Part shown: positions 44,696-52,810 of the stretch, piece after piece
Position numbering within the stretch: position 1 is the first letter of the stretch
Layout of the letters: the number at the start of each line of letters is the position of its first letter
Assembly (NCBI GenBank): GCA_004554425.1
Contig: SFMI01000011.1
Location: 1-53,248, forward strand
Direction: 5' to 3'
Length of the DNA stretch: 53,248 bases
From: Candidatus Saccharimonadota bacterium
GTDB lineage: Bacteria; Eremiobacterota; Xenobia; Xenobiales; Xenobiaceae
The notes under the pieces: model-generated
Database searches by the model: none
Seen by the model: the letters and a program-made list of their open reading frames with translations, nothing else
What the model was told of the DNA's origin: nothing
Translations under genes and position numbers: made by a program

Positions 44696-44846
44696 GTTTT
44701 ACAATTCCTATCCCTTTAATTAGGCTTTGCAGAAAACTCTGGTAGTCACAAAAACTGTCAAAGCTTTCAACGAATCGAGACAAGCCAGCTACTATCTAAA
44801 ACGCAGACAACAGATACGCTTGCTCAAAAAACATTAACTGAACAGA

Positions 44847-44862
44847 TACTACAGAATTTAAA
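44847..44862 (-). promoter_or_regulatory. Conserved upstream block, nuclease copy 5
   Basis: On the minus strand TTTAAATTCTGTAGTA, here 152 bases before the ATG, so this copy has a longer leader. TTTTGC lies 22 bases before TAGTAT. Confidence 0.5.
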
Positions 44863-44908
44863 AGTCTAATTAGGCAAAAAAATGTTACAACTTGGCCAAA
44901 AAACTTTT

Positions 44909-44952
44909 TAAAAATAAAATGCGCTCCAAGGCCAAAGCTTTTGAAGCGCATT
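44909..44952 (-). terminator. Terminator after nuclease copy 6
   Basis: On the minus strand AATGCGCTTC pairs with GGAGCGCATT (one G-U), with an inner AAG/CTT, followed by TTATTTTT. Confidence 0.85.
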
Positions 44953-44977
44953 CAATTAGCTATTTTATGTATAAGAT

Positions 44978-46033
44978 TTAGTTTAACTTGGGAGCGTAGT
45001 CGTTCTCAGCGGTCAGGCGCATAGGCTGCTCGGTGATGTCGCCGATGTTGCCAAAGTGCAAGTCGGTGAGACGCTCAACTTCTTTCTGAGGCACCTGGTA
45101 AACTTCAAAGCGATCGGGATCGAAGCCACCTTTAATGCCCAAAGAGCTGTCGTTGTTGATGATATCTTCCTGAGAGAGGATGAAGGAAGCGCTCTTGAGC
45201 TCTTTGCCATCATTCCAAACTACAGTTTTGAAGAATTTCATGGGGATCTGAGTAGGCTCATCCATCATACCGTTGTTATCAAACTTTGGATCGTCTTTGG
45301 AGAAGATGGGGCCGGTAATAACGGTCATTTTTTGACCTTTAGCAGAACCGAGCACGTGATCTTCAAGTTTGAGCCATTCTCTCTGGTTCAAGCCACCATG
45401 TTGCAAAGCGGCGTTGCAATAAGTGAAGGTGTCACGGCTAGCCAATTCGGGATCCTTACCCCAGCAAGGATCTAAGCGGCGAACCATGTGGCCCTTGTCA
45501 ATATTGTTATCTTTGTAGGCTTCGTTGCCCAACTGGTACTCGCGAGGAATACGACCATCGATAGACCAGCTGCCGGAACGTCTGACATTGCGATGGCTGG
45601 TGCCGTCAATATTGCAAATAGCGTAGAAGCACTGCTTGCGCTCTTTGTTCATAACGACAGAGAAGTTAGTATAGGTGAGTTCGCTCTCACCAGGTTTGTC
45701 GGTGCGCATGGCAACTTTGTCTTTAATGGAAGAGCCGAGCTCAGGTAAAGGAAGTTCGGTGCCCAAGAAGTTTTTGTCGTAGCCATTGCGGCCTTCATAC
45801 ATACTGACGCCTTCGATTTCAATTTCGGAAGCGGCATTGACGTGTCCGGCCTGAGTGCTCTGGAAGAGACGACCAGCTTTAGCGAATTGCTGTTCTTTGG
45901 TGAACTGAGAGCTTTCGTCGCGAACGAAGACATCTTTGCTAGTGCCTTGGAAACCTTCGGGACGCTTGACGTCGCTCTGCTGGATATTATTAAAGGCAGT
46001 AAAAGAACTGCTGGATATGCTACCTAAACCCAT
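44978..46033 (-). CDS. DNA/RNA non-specific endonuclease paralogue 6
   Basis: 351 residues from the ATG at 46033. Starts MGLGSISSSSF, then KRPEGFQGTSKDVFVRDES. The linker is the shortest (18 residues, TQAGHVNAASEIEIEGVS). Catalytic DKGHMVRRLDPCWG (His182) and NAALQHGGLNQREW. The C-terminal 100 residues are almost identical to copy 5, ending KLN. It is the first gene of the array in transcription order. No signal peptide. Confidence 0.93.
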   Translation of the reverse strand: MGLGSISSSSFTAFNNIQQSDVKRPEGFQGTSKDVFVRDESSQFTKEQQFAKAGRLFQSTQAGHVNAASEIEIEGVSMYEGRNGYDKNFLGTELPLPELGSSIKDKVAMRTDKPGESELTYTNFSVVMNKERKQCFYAICNIDGTSHRNVRRSGSWSIDGRIPREYQLGNEAYKDNNIDKGHMVRRLDPCWGKDPELASRDTFTYCNAALQHGGLNQREWLKLEDHVLGSAKGQKMTVITGPIFSKDDPKFDNNGMMDEPTQIPMKFFKTVVWNDGKELKSASFILSQEDIINNDSSLGIKGGFDPDRFEVYQVPQKEVERLTDLHFGNIGDITEQPMRLTAENDYAPKLN

Positions 46034-46080
46034 TTAGTTAAACCAACCTAGTTTTAGACATATTTCCCCCCTTGCAGCTA

Positions 46081-46095
46081 TACTACACAATAAAA
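46081..46095 (-). promoter_or_regulatory. Partly conserved upstream block, nuclease copy 6
   Basis: On the minus strand TTTTATTGTGTAGTA, 48 bases before the ATG. It is a diverged form of the TTTAAATTCTGTAGTA block of copies 3, 4 and 5. Confidence 0.45.
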
Positions 46096-46168
46096 GATGT
46101 TTATTATACAGAAACTATTTACAAAAATATTAACATGAGCCCAGAATCCTTTAAAATTAACTGTTCGT

Positions 46169-48820
46169 TCAATCGTTATGCCAGCTAGGTTTGTCCATTG
46201 CTGGAGACGTCTGAGCCGCTTTAACAGCGGTAGTTTCTTCCAAATTGTTTTTGCTTTCCGCAACCGAACTATCCATATTGCCTACGTTGGCAGCTCCACT
46301 TAGCCTATCGCTAAAAGGAGATTGTGAAGCCGCGCTGTCAACTTTTTTGAAAGCATTTTGATCAGTTAAGTCGGGAATTTCTATATCTTTTAACTCTTGA
46401 GTGTCTTTAGAAGAAACACCTTGCGAAGTTGTAGAAGAAGCGGTAGAACCAAGCTCAGGCTCGGTGCCATTAGTGCTAATGAACTTATCGGCTCCCTTAT
46501 TACCAAGACACTTTGAATAGTAGTAGGAAGTTACCAAAAGAGCCACGCCCAAAACGAAGAAAAGCAGCAACTTATAGACGATAGGCAAATTTATAATATC
46601 GTAAGTAATTACTCTAAGCAAAGTAACACAAACGATAAAAATACCACAGTTGGTGATATAACGATTCTTAAAGCGAATACCACCCCAAAGGATTGCCGCT
46701 GCGTAGAGCATCCACAAAACAGAAGTAATAGAACTTAAATGGCAAACTGCGGCAATATTGTGTCCTTCTATATGAACTAAAGACCAGCCACTAAGCACAG
46801 CTCCAACCAGATAAATTTCAGATCCGTAAAGTACAAAAGCGGCAGCTAAAGCCAAAATAGTTAAAGCGTGAGCTAAAAAGCCGATATTAACTATAGGAAT
46901 AAATTCGGCATAAGTACCTGTAATGCAACTAAGAATATTGATAGTCAAGCCAAATAAAGACAGAGCCAAAGCCAAATTGAAACCAATGGCAAAAGCATTG
47001 CTCTTAGCCTTTTTGGCTTGAAGCATAGCTTGCAAAGCATAAATAGAACAAACGGCCACTAAGCTAAAGCAGCTAAAAGCCCACCACTGTTGACCATTTA
47101 AACTCAAAACGCGATCTAAAATATCGGCTAATTCTCGACCAAAATAAATATAAGCTAAGGTTATACCAGCCCAAAGGTTGAAATCTCTGTATTTTTCATC
47201 ACCATTGTAGTGACGGAACATTAAATAGCCAAACAGCCAAGCAGCAATAGAAACTCCGAAAATAATTATGGCCAGCTTATGAAGTTCTCGATCAGGACTT
47301 AAGAAAAAGTCAAATTTGCCATTAAAGTCGGCCACTAGCATAATGAAAAAGGCCAATACATTATGCAAACCGCTCCAGAAGAAGAGGCGTCGTTGCACTT
47401 CCGGCTTGACAACTTTATTAAAAGCAATCCAAAGAATAACTAAACCAGCTATAGAGAGGAAAATAACTCTGGACAATGGCTCTTGGAAGTTGTACGCAGA
47501 AAGACCGACCACAAATAAGCCAGCATTGACAAAAGCTCTAGCTAAAGTGTTCATATTTTCTGCACGCAATTTGGCTAAGCCAAATAAAGCCACCGCAGCC
47601 ATCATAAAAGCAGCAAAGGCTTGACCTTCACTGTAAATACAATTGGCTCCCAAAGCCATTATTAAATGGTTAATCCAAACGGAAGGCTGCTTAGGATTAT
47701 TTTCGTCTTGGCGGCGGAAGTAATCGTATATCAAGACGATAAGCCAGATGGCTCCCAAAGCATAAGGGCTAAAAATTCGGTCAGCCTTTTCGAAAATGCC
47801 AGTTCGGGTAGCAATAAAAAGCCAGGTTATAGCTAAGTTGATACTAAAAAGTGAATTCCACTTCTGGCAACGCACAGTACCTATTAAACAAAAAAGAGCC
47901 AGAATTACTAAATAGACATCAAAAACATAAGTACTGTCGATAGAAGTTTGAATAAAAATTAAGTTGGCATAACCAGCCAAAGCTCCCAGACAAATAATGG
48001 ATTTGCGTTGAGCCCAATAAGCCAATACATAAGTGCCCAACAAAATAAGTGAAGCCAGAGCCAAGCTTACGTAATTATCCCAAAGATCAAAGTAAACGCT
48101 GCCAGCATAAGTTACCATGATAGCCGAAGCTAATCCCAACCCCAAAAGGGTTTCGGAAAAGCCGCGCATATTGTCTTTAGGCAAAAGATAAAAACCTAAG
48201 CCCACAAGCACCGAGCTCAAAGCATAGACCGCGCCAACCTTCATAGCTGCAGTCAAAGCCAAAAATGGGGATAACCACTTTATGAAGAGGATGACAAAGA
48301 CGATAATAGCCAGAGCGCCTAATTTATTGAAAAGGCTGCCCAAGAAGAATTGCTCTAAGTTGCTTTCAGTTTTGGGCTGAGAGGCAACCGTTTTTTGCGC
48401 ATATAGCCTAGCTTCGTGCGTAGGCGCAGCCGTCGGCGCTGAATTTGTAACAACGTTAGGCTCAGCAAGTGATATTTTTTCTTTAGCTAACGACAATACT
48501 TTTCCAGTAGCCTCTTCAATAGAATCAGCTGCCGTTGGCGCACTAACTGTCCCGTCTAGTTTATTGTTATCAGCATAAGTAGAAGAAATTGACGATTCGT
48601 TTTCTTGTCGACACGCCTTTTGGGTTGAGTCCGGAAGACGTCCGGAAGTGCCGCTAAGGGAAATAGTCAAATTTTCCAGACCGACTTCAAGCCTCTCTAC
48701 GCGTTTTTTTAAGCTTTGGCAAGAAGCCATAGCTATAATAGAAAAAATAAATGGCAGGAAAAATATTCCTAAAGCCGCGAGCACCAACACAATAAATTCC
48801 AATTTTGCACCCTTCCCCAA
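46169..48820 (-). CDS. DUF2339 multi-spanning membrane protein
   Basis: 883 residues. An N-terminal helix (about 8-30) is followed by a coiled coil and a disordered Ser/Thr/Ala region to about 155. Residues about 160-770 contain roughly 20 or more membrane helices, beginning EQFFLGSLFNKLGALAIIVFV, the DUF2339 pattern, with repeated acidic loops. The last 110 residues are a disordered Ser/Asp-rich tail. Function of DUF2339 proteins is not established. The gene is adjacent to the nuclease array but has no clear functional link. Confidence 0.85.
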   Translation of the reverse strand: MGKGAKLEFIVLVLAALGIFFLPFIFSIIAMASCQSLKKRVERLEVGLENLTISLSGTSGRLPDSTQKACRQENESSISSTYADNNKLDGTVSAPTAADSIEEATGKVLSLAKEKISLAEPNVVTNSAPTAAPTHEARLYAQKTVASQPKTESNLEQFFLGSLFNKLGALAIIVFVILFIKWLSPFLALTAAMKVGAVYALSSVLVGLGFYLLPKDNMRGFSETLLGLGLASAIMVTYAGSVYFDLWDNYVSLALASLILLGTYVLAYWAQRKSIICLGALAGYANLIFIQTSIDSTYVFDVYLVILALFCLIGTVRCQKWNSLFSINLAITWLFIATRTGIFEKADRIFSPYALGAIWLIVLIYDYFRRQDENNPKQPSVWINHLIMALGANCIYSEGQAFAAFMMAAVALFGLAKLRAENMNTLARAFVNAGLFVVGLSAYNFQEPLSRVIFLSIAGLVILWIAFNKVVKPEVQRRLFFWSGLHNVLAFFIMLVADFNGKFDFFLSPDRELHKLAIIIFGVSIAAWLFGYLMFRHYNGDEKYRDFNLWAGITLAYIYFGRELADILDRVLSLNGQQWWAFSCFSLVAVCSIYALQAMLQAKKAKSNAFAIGFNLALALSLFGLTINILSCITGTYAEFIPIVNIGFLAHALTILALAAAFVLYGSEIYLVGAVLSGWSLVHIEGHNIAAVCHLSSITSVLWMLYAAAILWGGIRFKNRYITNCGIFIVCVTLLRVITYDIINLPIVYKLLLFFVLGVALLVTSYYYSKCLGNKGADKFISTNGTEPELGSTASSTTSQGVSSKDTQELKDIEIPDLTDQNAFKKVDSAASQSPFSDRLSGAANVGNMDSSVAESKNNLEETTAVKAAQTSPAMDKPSWHND

Positions 48821-48910
48821 TTTTTAGGCCAGACTTTACCGACCGACAATATAAAATGGTATCGCAGATTGACTTGCTTAAAATAAAGCCGCTTCCTTCT
48901 AAAAAATGGC

Positions 48911-48993
48911 ACAAAAAAGGCCGCTTTTCAGGAAGTGAACTACCAAACGGAGACTTTGTCCCACTTATGAGAGTCCACTTCTTTTTCGGAAAG
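48911..48993 (-). terminator. Long imperfect terminator after TPR/SEC-C gene
   Basis: On the minus strand AAGGTCGCTTTCC..GAAGTG pairs with CACTTC..GAAAAGCGGCCTT, then TTTTTTG. The stem is long with internal loops. Confidence 0.6.
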
Positions 48994-49022
48994 CGACCTT
49001 AGGCTATTTTAACGTTATAAAA

Positions 49023-50273
49023 TTAGGCGTTAATTCCGTGGCACTTTTTGAACTTTTTGCCACTGCCACAAGGACAAGGATCGTTGCGACCTACTTTAGC
49101 CTGAGCATAAGGATTGACTAAGCTCAAAGCTTTACGGAACTCTTCGTTGTTAGGCTCGAAGCCACAAGCACGATAGAAAGCGGCGGCAGCTTCTTGCTGC
49201 ATGCCAGCAGTCAAATAAACCCAACCGGCGGAAAGGTAAGGATAACCGTAACCGCGATCGGACTCTACGCCTTTAGCAACTTCTTCTTTAGCTTCGTCAA
49301 TTTTGCCACCCCAAGCCAGAACAGCAGCCAAATTCAAGTGAGCTAAAGATTTCTTCTGGCCATTTTCTACGATCAAGTATTTGCTGAAGCCTTTATCGCG
49401 ATACTTATCGTTGGCCTGAAGCAAGAACTCAACAGCTCTGGCCTGAGGATAGGCTTCCAAAAGTTCGGCAGCGCGACGCAAGTACTTTTCAGCTTCTTCC
49501 AAGCTGTCTGTTAAAGCATAAGCTACACCGATATTCAAGCAAACTAAAGCCAAATCATCATCATTGATGTGCTTGGCTTCAATTTCTTCCATGGATTGCT
49601 TCAAATACTTCATGCCGTCTTCAACTTGGCTGTTAAGCATGAGCATAAAGCCGTAGTTGTTAAGTACCAAATAATGATGGCACTTTTCTTCTTCGATGCC
49701 AGCTTTGTAAACTTCCAAAGCAGCGAGCAAACCTTTGCTACCATAAGCCATAGTAGCGCGGTGCATAATAGCCGGAGCCATTTCTTCGCTTAAACCGAGC
49801 TCACGGAAAAATTTGCAACTATCATCATATTCGGCCATAGCGGCACGGGATTGGTTGGCGTCTACATAAAGGTTGCCCATGTTGCGGTGGCCGCGTCCCT
49901 GACCAGCCTTGTCGCCAAGTTCAGTCCAAATGGATAAAGCTCTGGAATAATGGAAGCGAGCTTCGTCCAAACGGTTGCGCTGATGATAAGCGGAGCCCAA
50001 ATATTCATCGGCTTGAGCCATAGCTTCTTGATCATTTACCTTTTCGGCTTCAGCGCGACTGCGGCGGAACTGAATAATAGCATCATCCATTTTGCCTAAG
50101 CGGGAGAAAGCAACTCCGCTAAGGTGGTAAAGGCGAACTAATTCTTCGGGCTGAGAAATTTCTTCTTTAGCCAAGCGAGACAGTTCTTCTGAAGCTTCAG
50201 CGTTTTTCTGAGCATTTAAAAGCTCTTCGACGTTGTCGAGAGCGGCACTGAGATTTACGGCGGTATCTGACAT
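49023..50273 (-). CDS. TPR protein with C-terminal SEC-C zinc motif
   Basis: 416 residues from the ATG at 50273 (GGAG upstream); a longer frame to 50339 lacks homology-like sequence. It has about eight to nine TPR helical pairs (LVRLYHLSGVAFSRLGKMDDAII, EARFHYSRALSIWTELGDKAGQ, GRGHRNMGNLYVDANQSRAA). The C-terminus is KVGRNDPCPCGSGKKFKKCHG, the SEC-C motif found in SecA and many other proteins, a zinc site made of three Cys and one His. It is probably a scaffold that contacts the Sec or another zinc-dependent partner; no direct proof. Confidence 0.9.
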   Translation of the reverse strand: MSDTAVNLSAALDNVEELLNAQKNAEASEELSRLAKEEISQPEELVRLYHLSGVAFSRLGKMDDAIIQFRRSRAEAEKVNDQEAMAQADEYLGSAYHQRNRLDEARFHYSRALSIWTELGDKAGQGRGHRNMGNLYVDANQSRAAMAEYDDSCKFFRELGLSEEMAPAIMHRATMAYGSKGLLAALEVYKAGIEEEKCHHYLVLNNYGFMLMLNSQVEDGMKYLKQSMEEIEAKHINDDDLALVCLNIGVAYALTDSLEEAEKYLRRAAELLEAYPQARAVEFLLQANDKYRDKGFSKYLIVENGQKKSLAHLNLAAVLAWGGKIDEAKEEVAKGVESDRGYGYPYLSAGWVYLTAGMQQEAAAAFYRACGFEPNNEEFRKALSLVNPYAQAKVGRNDPCPCGSGKKFKKCHGINA

Positions 50274-50440
50274 TGAGACTCCTATTGTAAGTTGCGGACT
50301 TTTTCTGCGATATTTATAAGCCATGCCCGCATTTTTCAAACTTCGAAGCCTGATTTTTCCCCTCTATTTTCTTTTATCCTGCTTGAATACTACTACTGAG
50401 AGTATGGCACCTAAGCAATGCTCTTTACTGCCACAAAAAG

Positions 50441-50469
50441 TGAATTTATATCGAATAATTTGCTAAGAT
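50441..50469 (+). promoter_or_regulatory. Extended -10 promoter candidate for alr
   Basis: TGCTAAGAT with TAAGAT at 50464-50469 and a weak TGAATT at 50441-50446, 17 bases apart. About 47 bases upstream of alr. Confidence 0.4.
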
Positions 50470-50515
50470 GCTGGCCCTAAAAAAAATTTGCCACCAAGCA
50501 TAAAAAGGGACTATA

Positions 50516-51829
50516 ATGAGCGGAAAAATCAAAATGATAAGGTCACTTAATACAGTGCTCAGTTCTCATCGTTACAGTTTCTGGATTGAGGTTAATTTAG
50601 ACGCTATCCGTCACAATTTCAGAAATTTATCTAAAAACGCTCCCCATTCCCAAATTTTAGCTATAGTCAAAAGTGAAGCCTACGGCCATGGCCTGGAAAC
50701 CGTAGCCCTTACCTTAGAGGAAGAAGGGGCTTGGGGCTTCGGAATTGCCAACGTCAACGAAGGGCGCAGACTGCGTCAGGCCGGTATCACCAAGCCAATT
50801 GTCTTGGTAGCTCCTATTTTAGCTACCCAAATTGAAGAAGCAGTCAAGCTTGATTTGCGTCCCCCAATCATGGACTTAGAATTTGCTCAAGCTATTTCAG
50901 ATGCTGCCGTCAGACTGGGCAAAAATGCCAAAGTCCATCTTAAAGTAGATACCGGTATGGGACGTTTGTCCGTGCCTCCAGAAGAGTTGCTCTCTTTCTG
51001 CGAGCAAGCTGCCAAATTGCCGAATATAGAAATTGAAGGCATATATTCTCACTTCGCTGCCGCTGATCAGCTCGATCAAACCTATACCCAAACTCAATTT
51101 GCCAAATTTACCGATTGCATTAAGAAACTTAAGGATCTGGGCATAAACATCCCTTATCATCATATAGCTGCTTCAGCCGGCACTTTGCTTCTGCCCAAAA
51201 CTTGTTTGGAATTGGTACGTCCCGGCATAGCTATTTACGGCTTGTGGCCTTCACAGGAAACAGCTTTGGTAATGGCTGGACGAGGAAAAGATCTTTACAA
51301 GTTGGCTGAAGAACAAGTTAATGGCGATAAACACTTAGACAAATTTGGCTCCGATCAATACAGAGACAATTGCGCGGTTGGCTTCTTGCAACCTGCTCTC
51401 ACTTATAAGGCAGTAGTTTCCCAAGTAAAAACCGCCCAAGCTGGTACTTGTATAGGTTACGGTTGTACCTTTACCTGTCATCGCACTACCAATATTGCTA
51501 TCTTGCCTATAGGCTACGCCGATGGTTTGAGCCGTTCGTTGAGCAATAAAGGTGAAGTTTTAATTCGCGGCTATCGTGCTCCTATTATCGGACGTGTATG
51601 TATGAATTTATGTATGGTTGACGTTACCGATATTCCCGGCGTACGTCCCGATGATGAAGCTGTTATCATAGGCAAACAAGGAAATGATTATATTTCTGCC
51701 GACGAAGTAGCCCAAAAACGCGGCACTATATGTTATGAAGTTTTAACAAATTTGCCTATGCATATTCCTCGCTTTTACTTAGGGCGACGTCCCTTAACTT
51801 TAGAAGAGCAAACTCAAAACGCGAATTAA
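50516..51829 (+). CDS. alr: Alanine racemase
   Basis: 437 residues. It makes D-alanine for peptidoglycan. PLP Lys52 lies in AIVKSEAYGHG, and the second catalytic Tyr (about 315) in CIGYGCTF. RPGIAIYGLWPSQ, ILPIGYADGLSRS and VGRVCMNLCMVDVT are family motifs. Typical Alr is about 360-380 residues; here an insertion of about 40 residues lies at about 250-289, before LQPALTYKAVVSQV. Alr and tcdA are separated by one base, so co-translation is likely. Confidence 0.95.
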   Translation: MSGKIKMIRSLNTVLSSHRYSFWIEVNLDAIRHNFRNLSKNAPHSQILAIVKSEAYGHGLETVALTLEEEGAWGFGIANVNEGRRLRQAGITKPIVLVAPILATQIEEAVKLDLRPPIMDLEFAQAISDAAVRLGKNAKVHLKVDTGMGRLSVPPEELLSFCEQAAKLPNIEIEGIYSHFAAADQLDQTYTQTQFAKFTDCIKKLKDLGINIPYHHIAASAGTLLLPKTCLELVRPGIAIYGLWPSQETALVMAGRGKDLYKLAEEQVNGDKHLDKFGSDQYRDNCAVGFLQPALTYKAVVSQVKTAQAGTCIGYGCTFTCHRTTNIAILPIGYADGLSRSLSNKGEVLIRGYRAPIIGRVCMNLCMVDVTDIPGVRPDDEAVIIGKQGNDYISADEVAQKRGTICYEVLTNLPMHIPRFYLGRRPLTLEEQTQNAN

Positions 51830-51830
51830 C

Positions 51831-52724
51831 ATGGCACAAGAATTAGATCCTAAAAAAGTTTGTTTTTTCGAACGTCTCATCCGTTTAGTTGGCTTGGAAG
51901 GCTTTCATAAGCTGGAAAATGTCCATGTTGCCATTGTTGGTATTGGCGGCGTCGGATCTTGGGCCAGTGAAGCTTTAGCTCGCAGTGCGGTAGATAGGCT
52001 TACTTTAGTTGACTTCGATACTGTCAATCCCAGCAATATTAACCGTCAACTTCCTTGCTTGCATAGCACTATAGGCCAAAGTAAAGCTGAAGTTATGGCT
52101 ACTCGCTTGCGACAAATAAACCCTTGGGCCAAAATAGAAGCACTAAAGCTGGTCTATTCTCCAACTACTGCGGAAAAATTCTGGCAAATAAAACCAGACT
52201 TGGTTTTGGATTGCATAGACAATATCACTTATAAATGCCATTTGCTGAACTACGCTCGCGAGCATAAAATTGCCATTGTAACTTCTACCGGCGCCGGCGG
52301 GAAAATGGATCCTACACGCATTAAAGTTTGTGACTTAAGCAACACCAAAGTTGATCCTATGGCTTTACGTATTCGCAAAAAATTGCGCCGCGACTACGCT
52401 TTCCCTTCCAATAAGTCATTCCACATACCAGCTGTCTATTCTGAAGAAGATCCCATAAAGCCGTTTGAAGTAGATTGGAGCTCTCTTTTGGATAAAATTT
52501 GCAGCGAAGAAGAAGTCGTCAAAAGTGCCTCTGCTTCCGTAGCCGAATATGAAGATGACGATATTTACGAAGATGTGGAGAATTTCATTTCCGGACAAGG
52601 TAGACATGCTCCACCTTGCGGAACTTCCAGCTTTGTAACTGGAGCTTTTGGCTTAGCTGCCGCTCAACAAATAGTAAAACTTGTTTTGCAAGCTCCTTTA
52701 GGGGCCGAATCGTTTTTGCCTTAG
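51831..52724 (+). CDS. tcdA: tRNA threonylcarbamoyladenosine dehydratase
   Basis: 297 residues, ThiF/E1-like fold. Nucleotide-binding VAIVGIGGVGSWASEALARS, then VDFDTVNPSNINRQL and ..GQSKAEVMATRL.. are the TcdA/CsdL pattern. Later DLVLDCIDNITYKCHLL and TSTGAGGKMDPTRIKV are conserved. It cyclises t6A to ct6A at position 37 of ANN-decoding tRNAs using ATP. The stretch between VYSEEDP and PCGTSSFV is longer and acidic. It lies one base after alr. Confidence 0.93.
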   Translation: MAQELDPKKVCFFERLIRLVGLEGFHKLENVHVAIVGIGGVGSWASEALARSAVDRLTLVDFDTVNPSNINRQLPCLHSTIGQSKAEVMATRLRQINPWAKIEALKLVYSPTTAEKFWQIKPDLVLDCIDNITYKCHLLNYAREHKIAIVTSTGAGGKMDPTRIKVCDLSNTKVDPMALRIRKKLRRDYAFPSNKSFHIPAVYSEEDPIKPFEVDWSSLLDKICSEEEVVKSASASVAEYEDDDIYEDVENFISGQGRHAPPCGTSSFVTGAFGLAAAQQIVKLVLQAPLGAESFLP

Positions 52725-52750
52725 TTTAAAAAGCGAAAAATATCCAACAC

Positions 52751-52790
52751 AAAAAAAGCAGAACACTATATAGTGTTCTGCATTATTATA
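52751..52790. terminator. Terminator with perfect palindrome
   Basis: GCAGAACACTATATAGTGTTCTGC is a 24-base palindrome (given as 52758-52781), with A7 upstream. On the minus strand this forms a stem plus T7 for the gene at 52811; on the plus strand the T-tail is weak (ATTATTATA). Confidence 0.8.
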
Positions 52791-52810
52791 AATAGCTTTT
52801 GGCGAACAAG

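Noticed and set aside
38224..46033. Nuclease array as a toxin-immunity (colicin or contact-dependent) system
   Set aside because: No small immunity-like gene lies between or after the copies, and no secretion or adhesion module is adjacent. Each copy is a full single-domain nuclease with the same leader.
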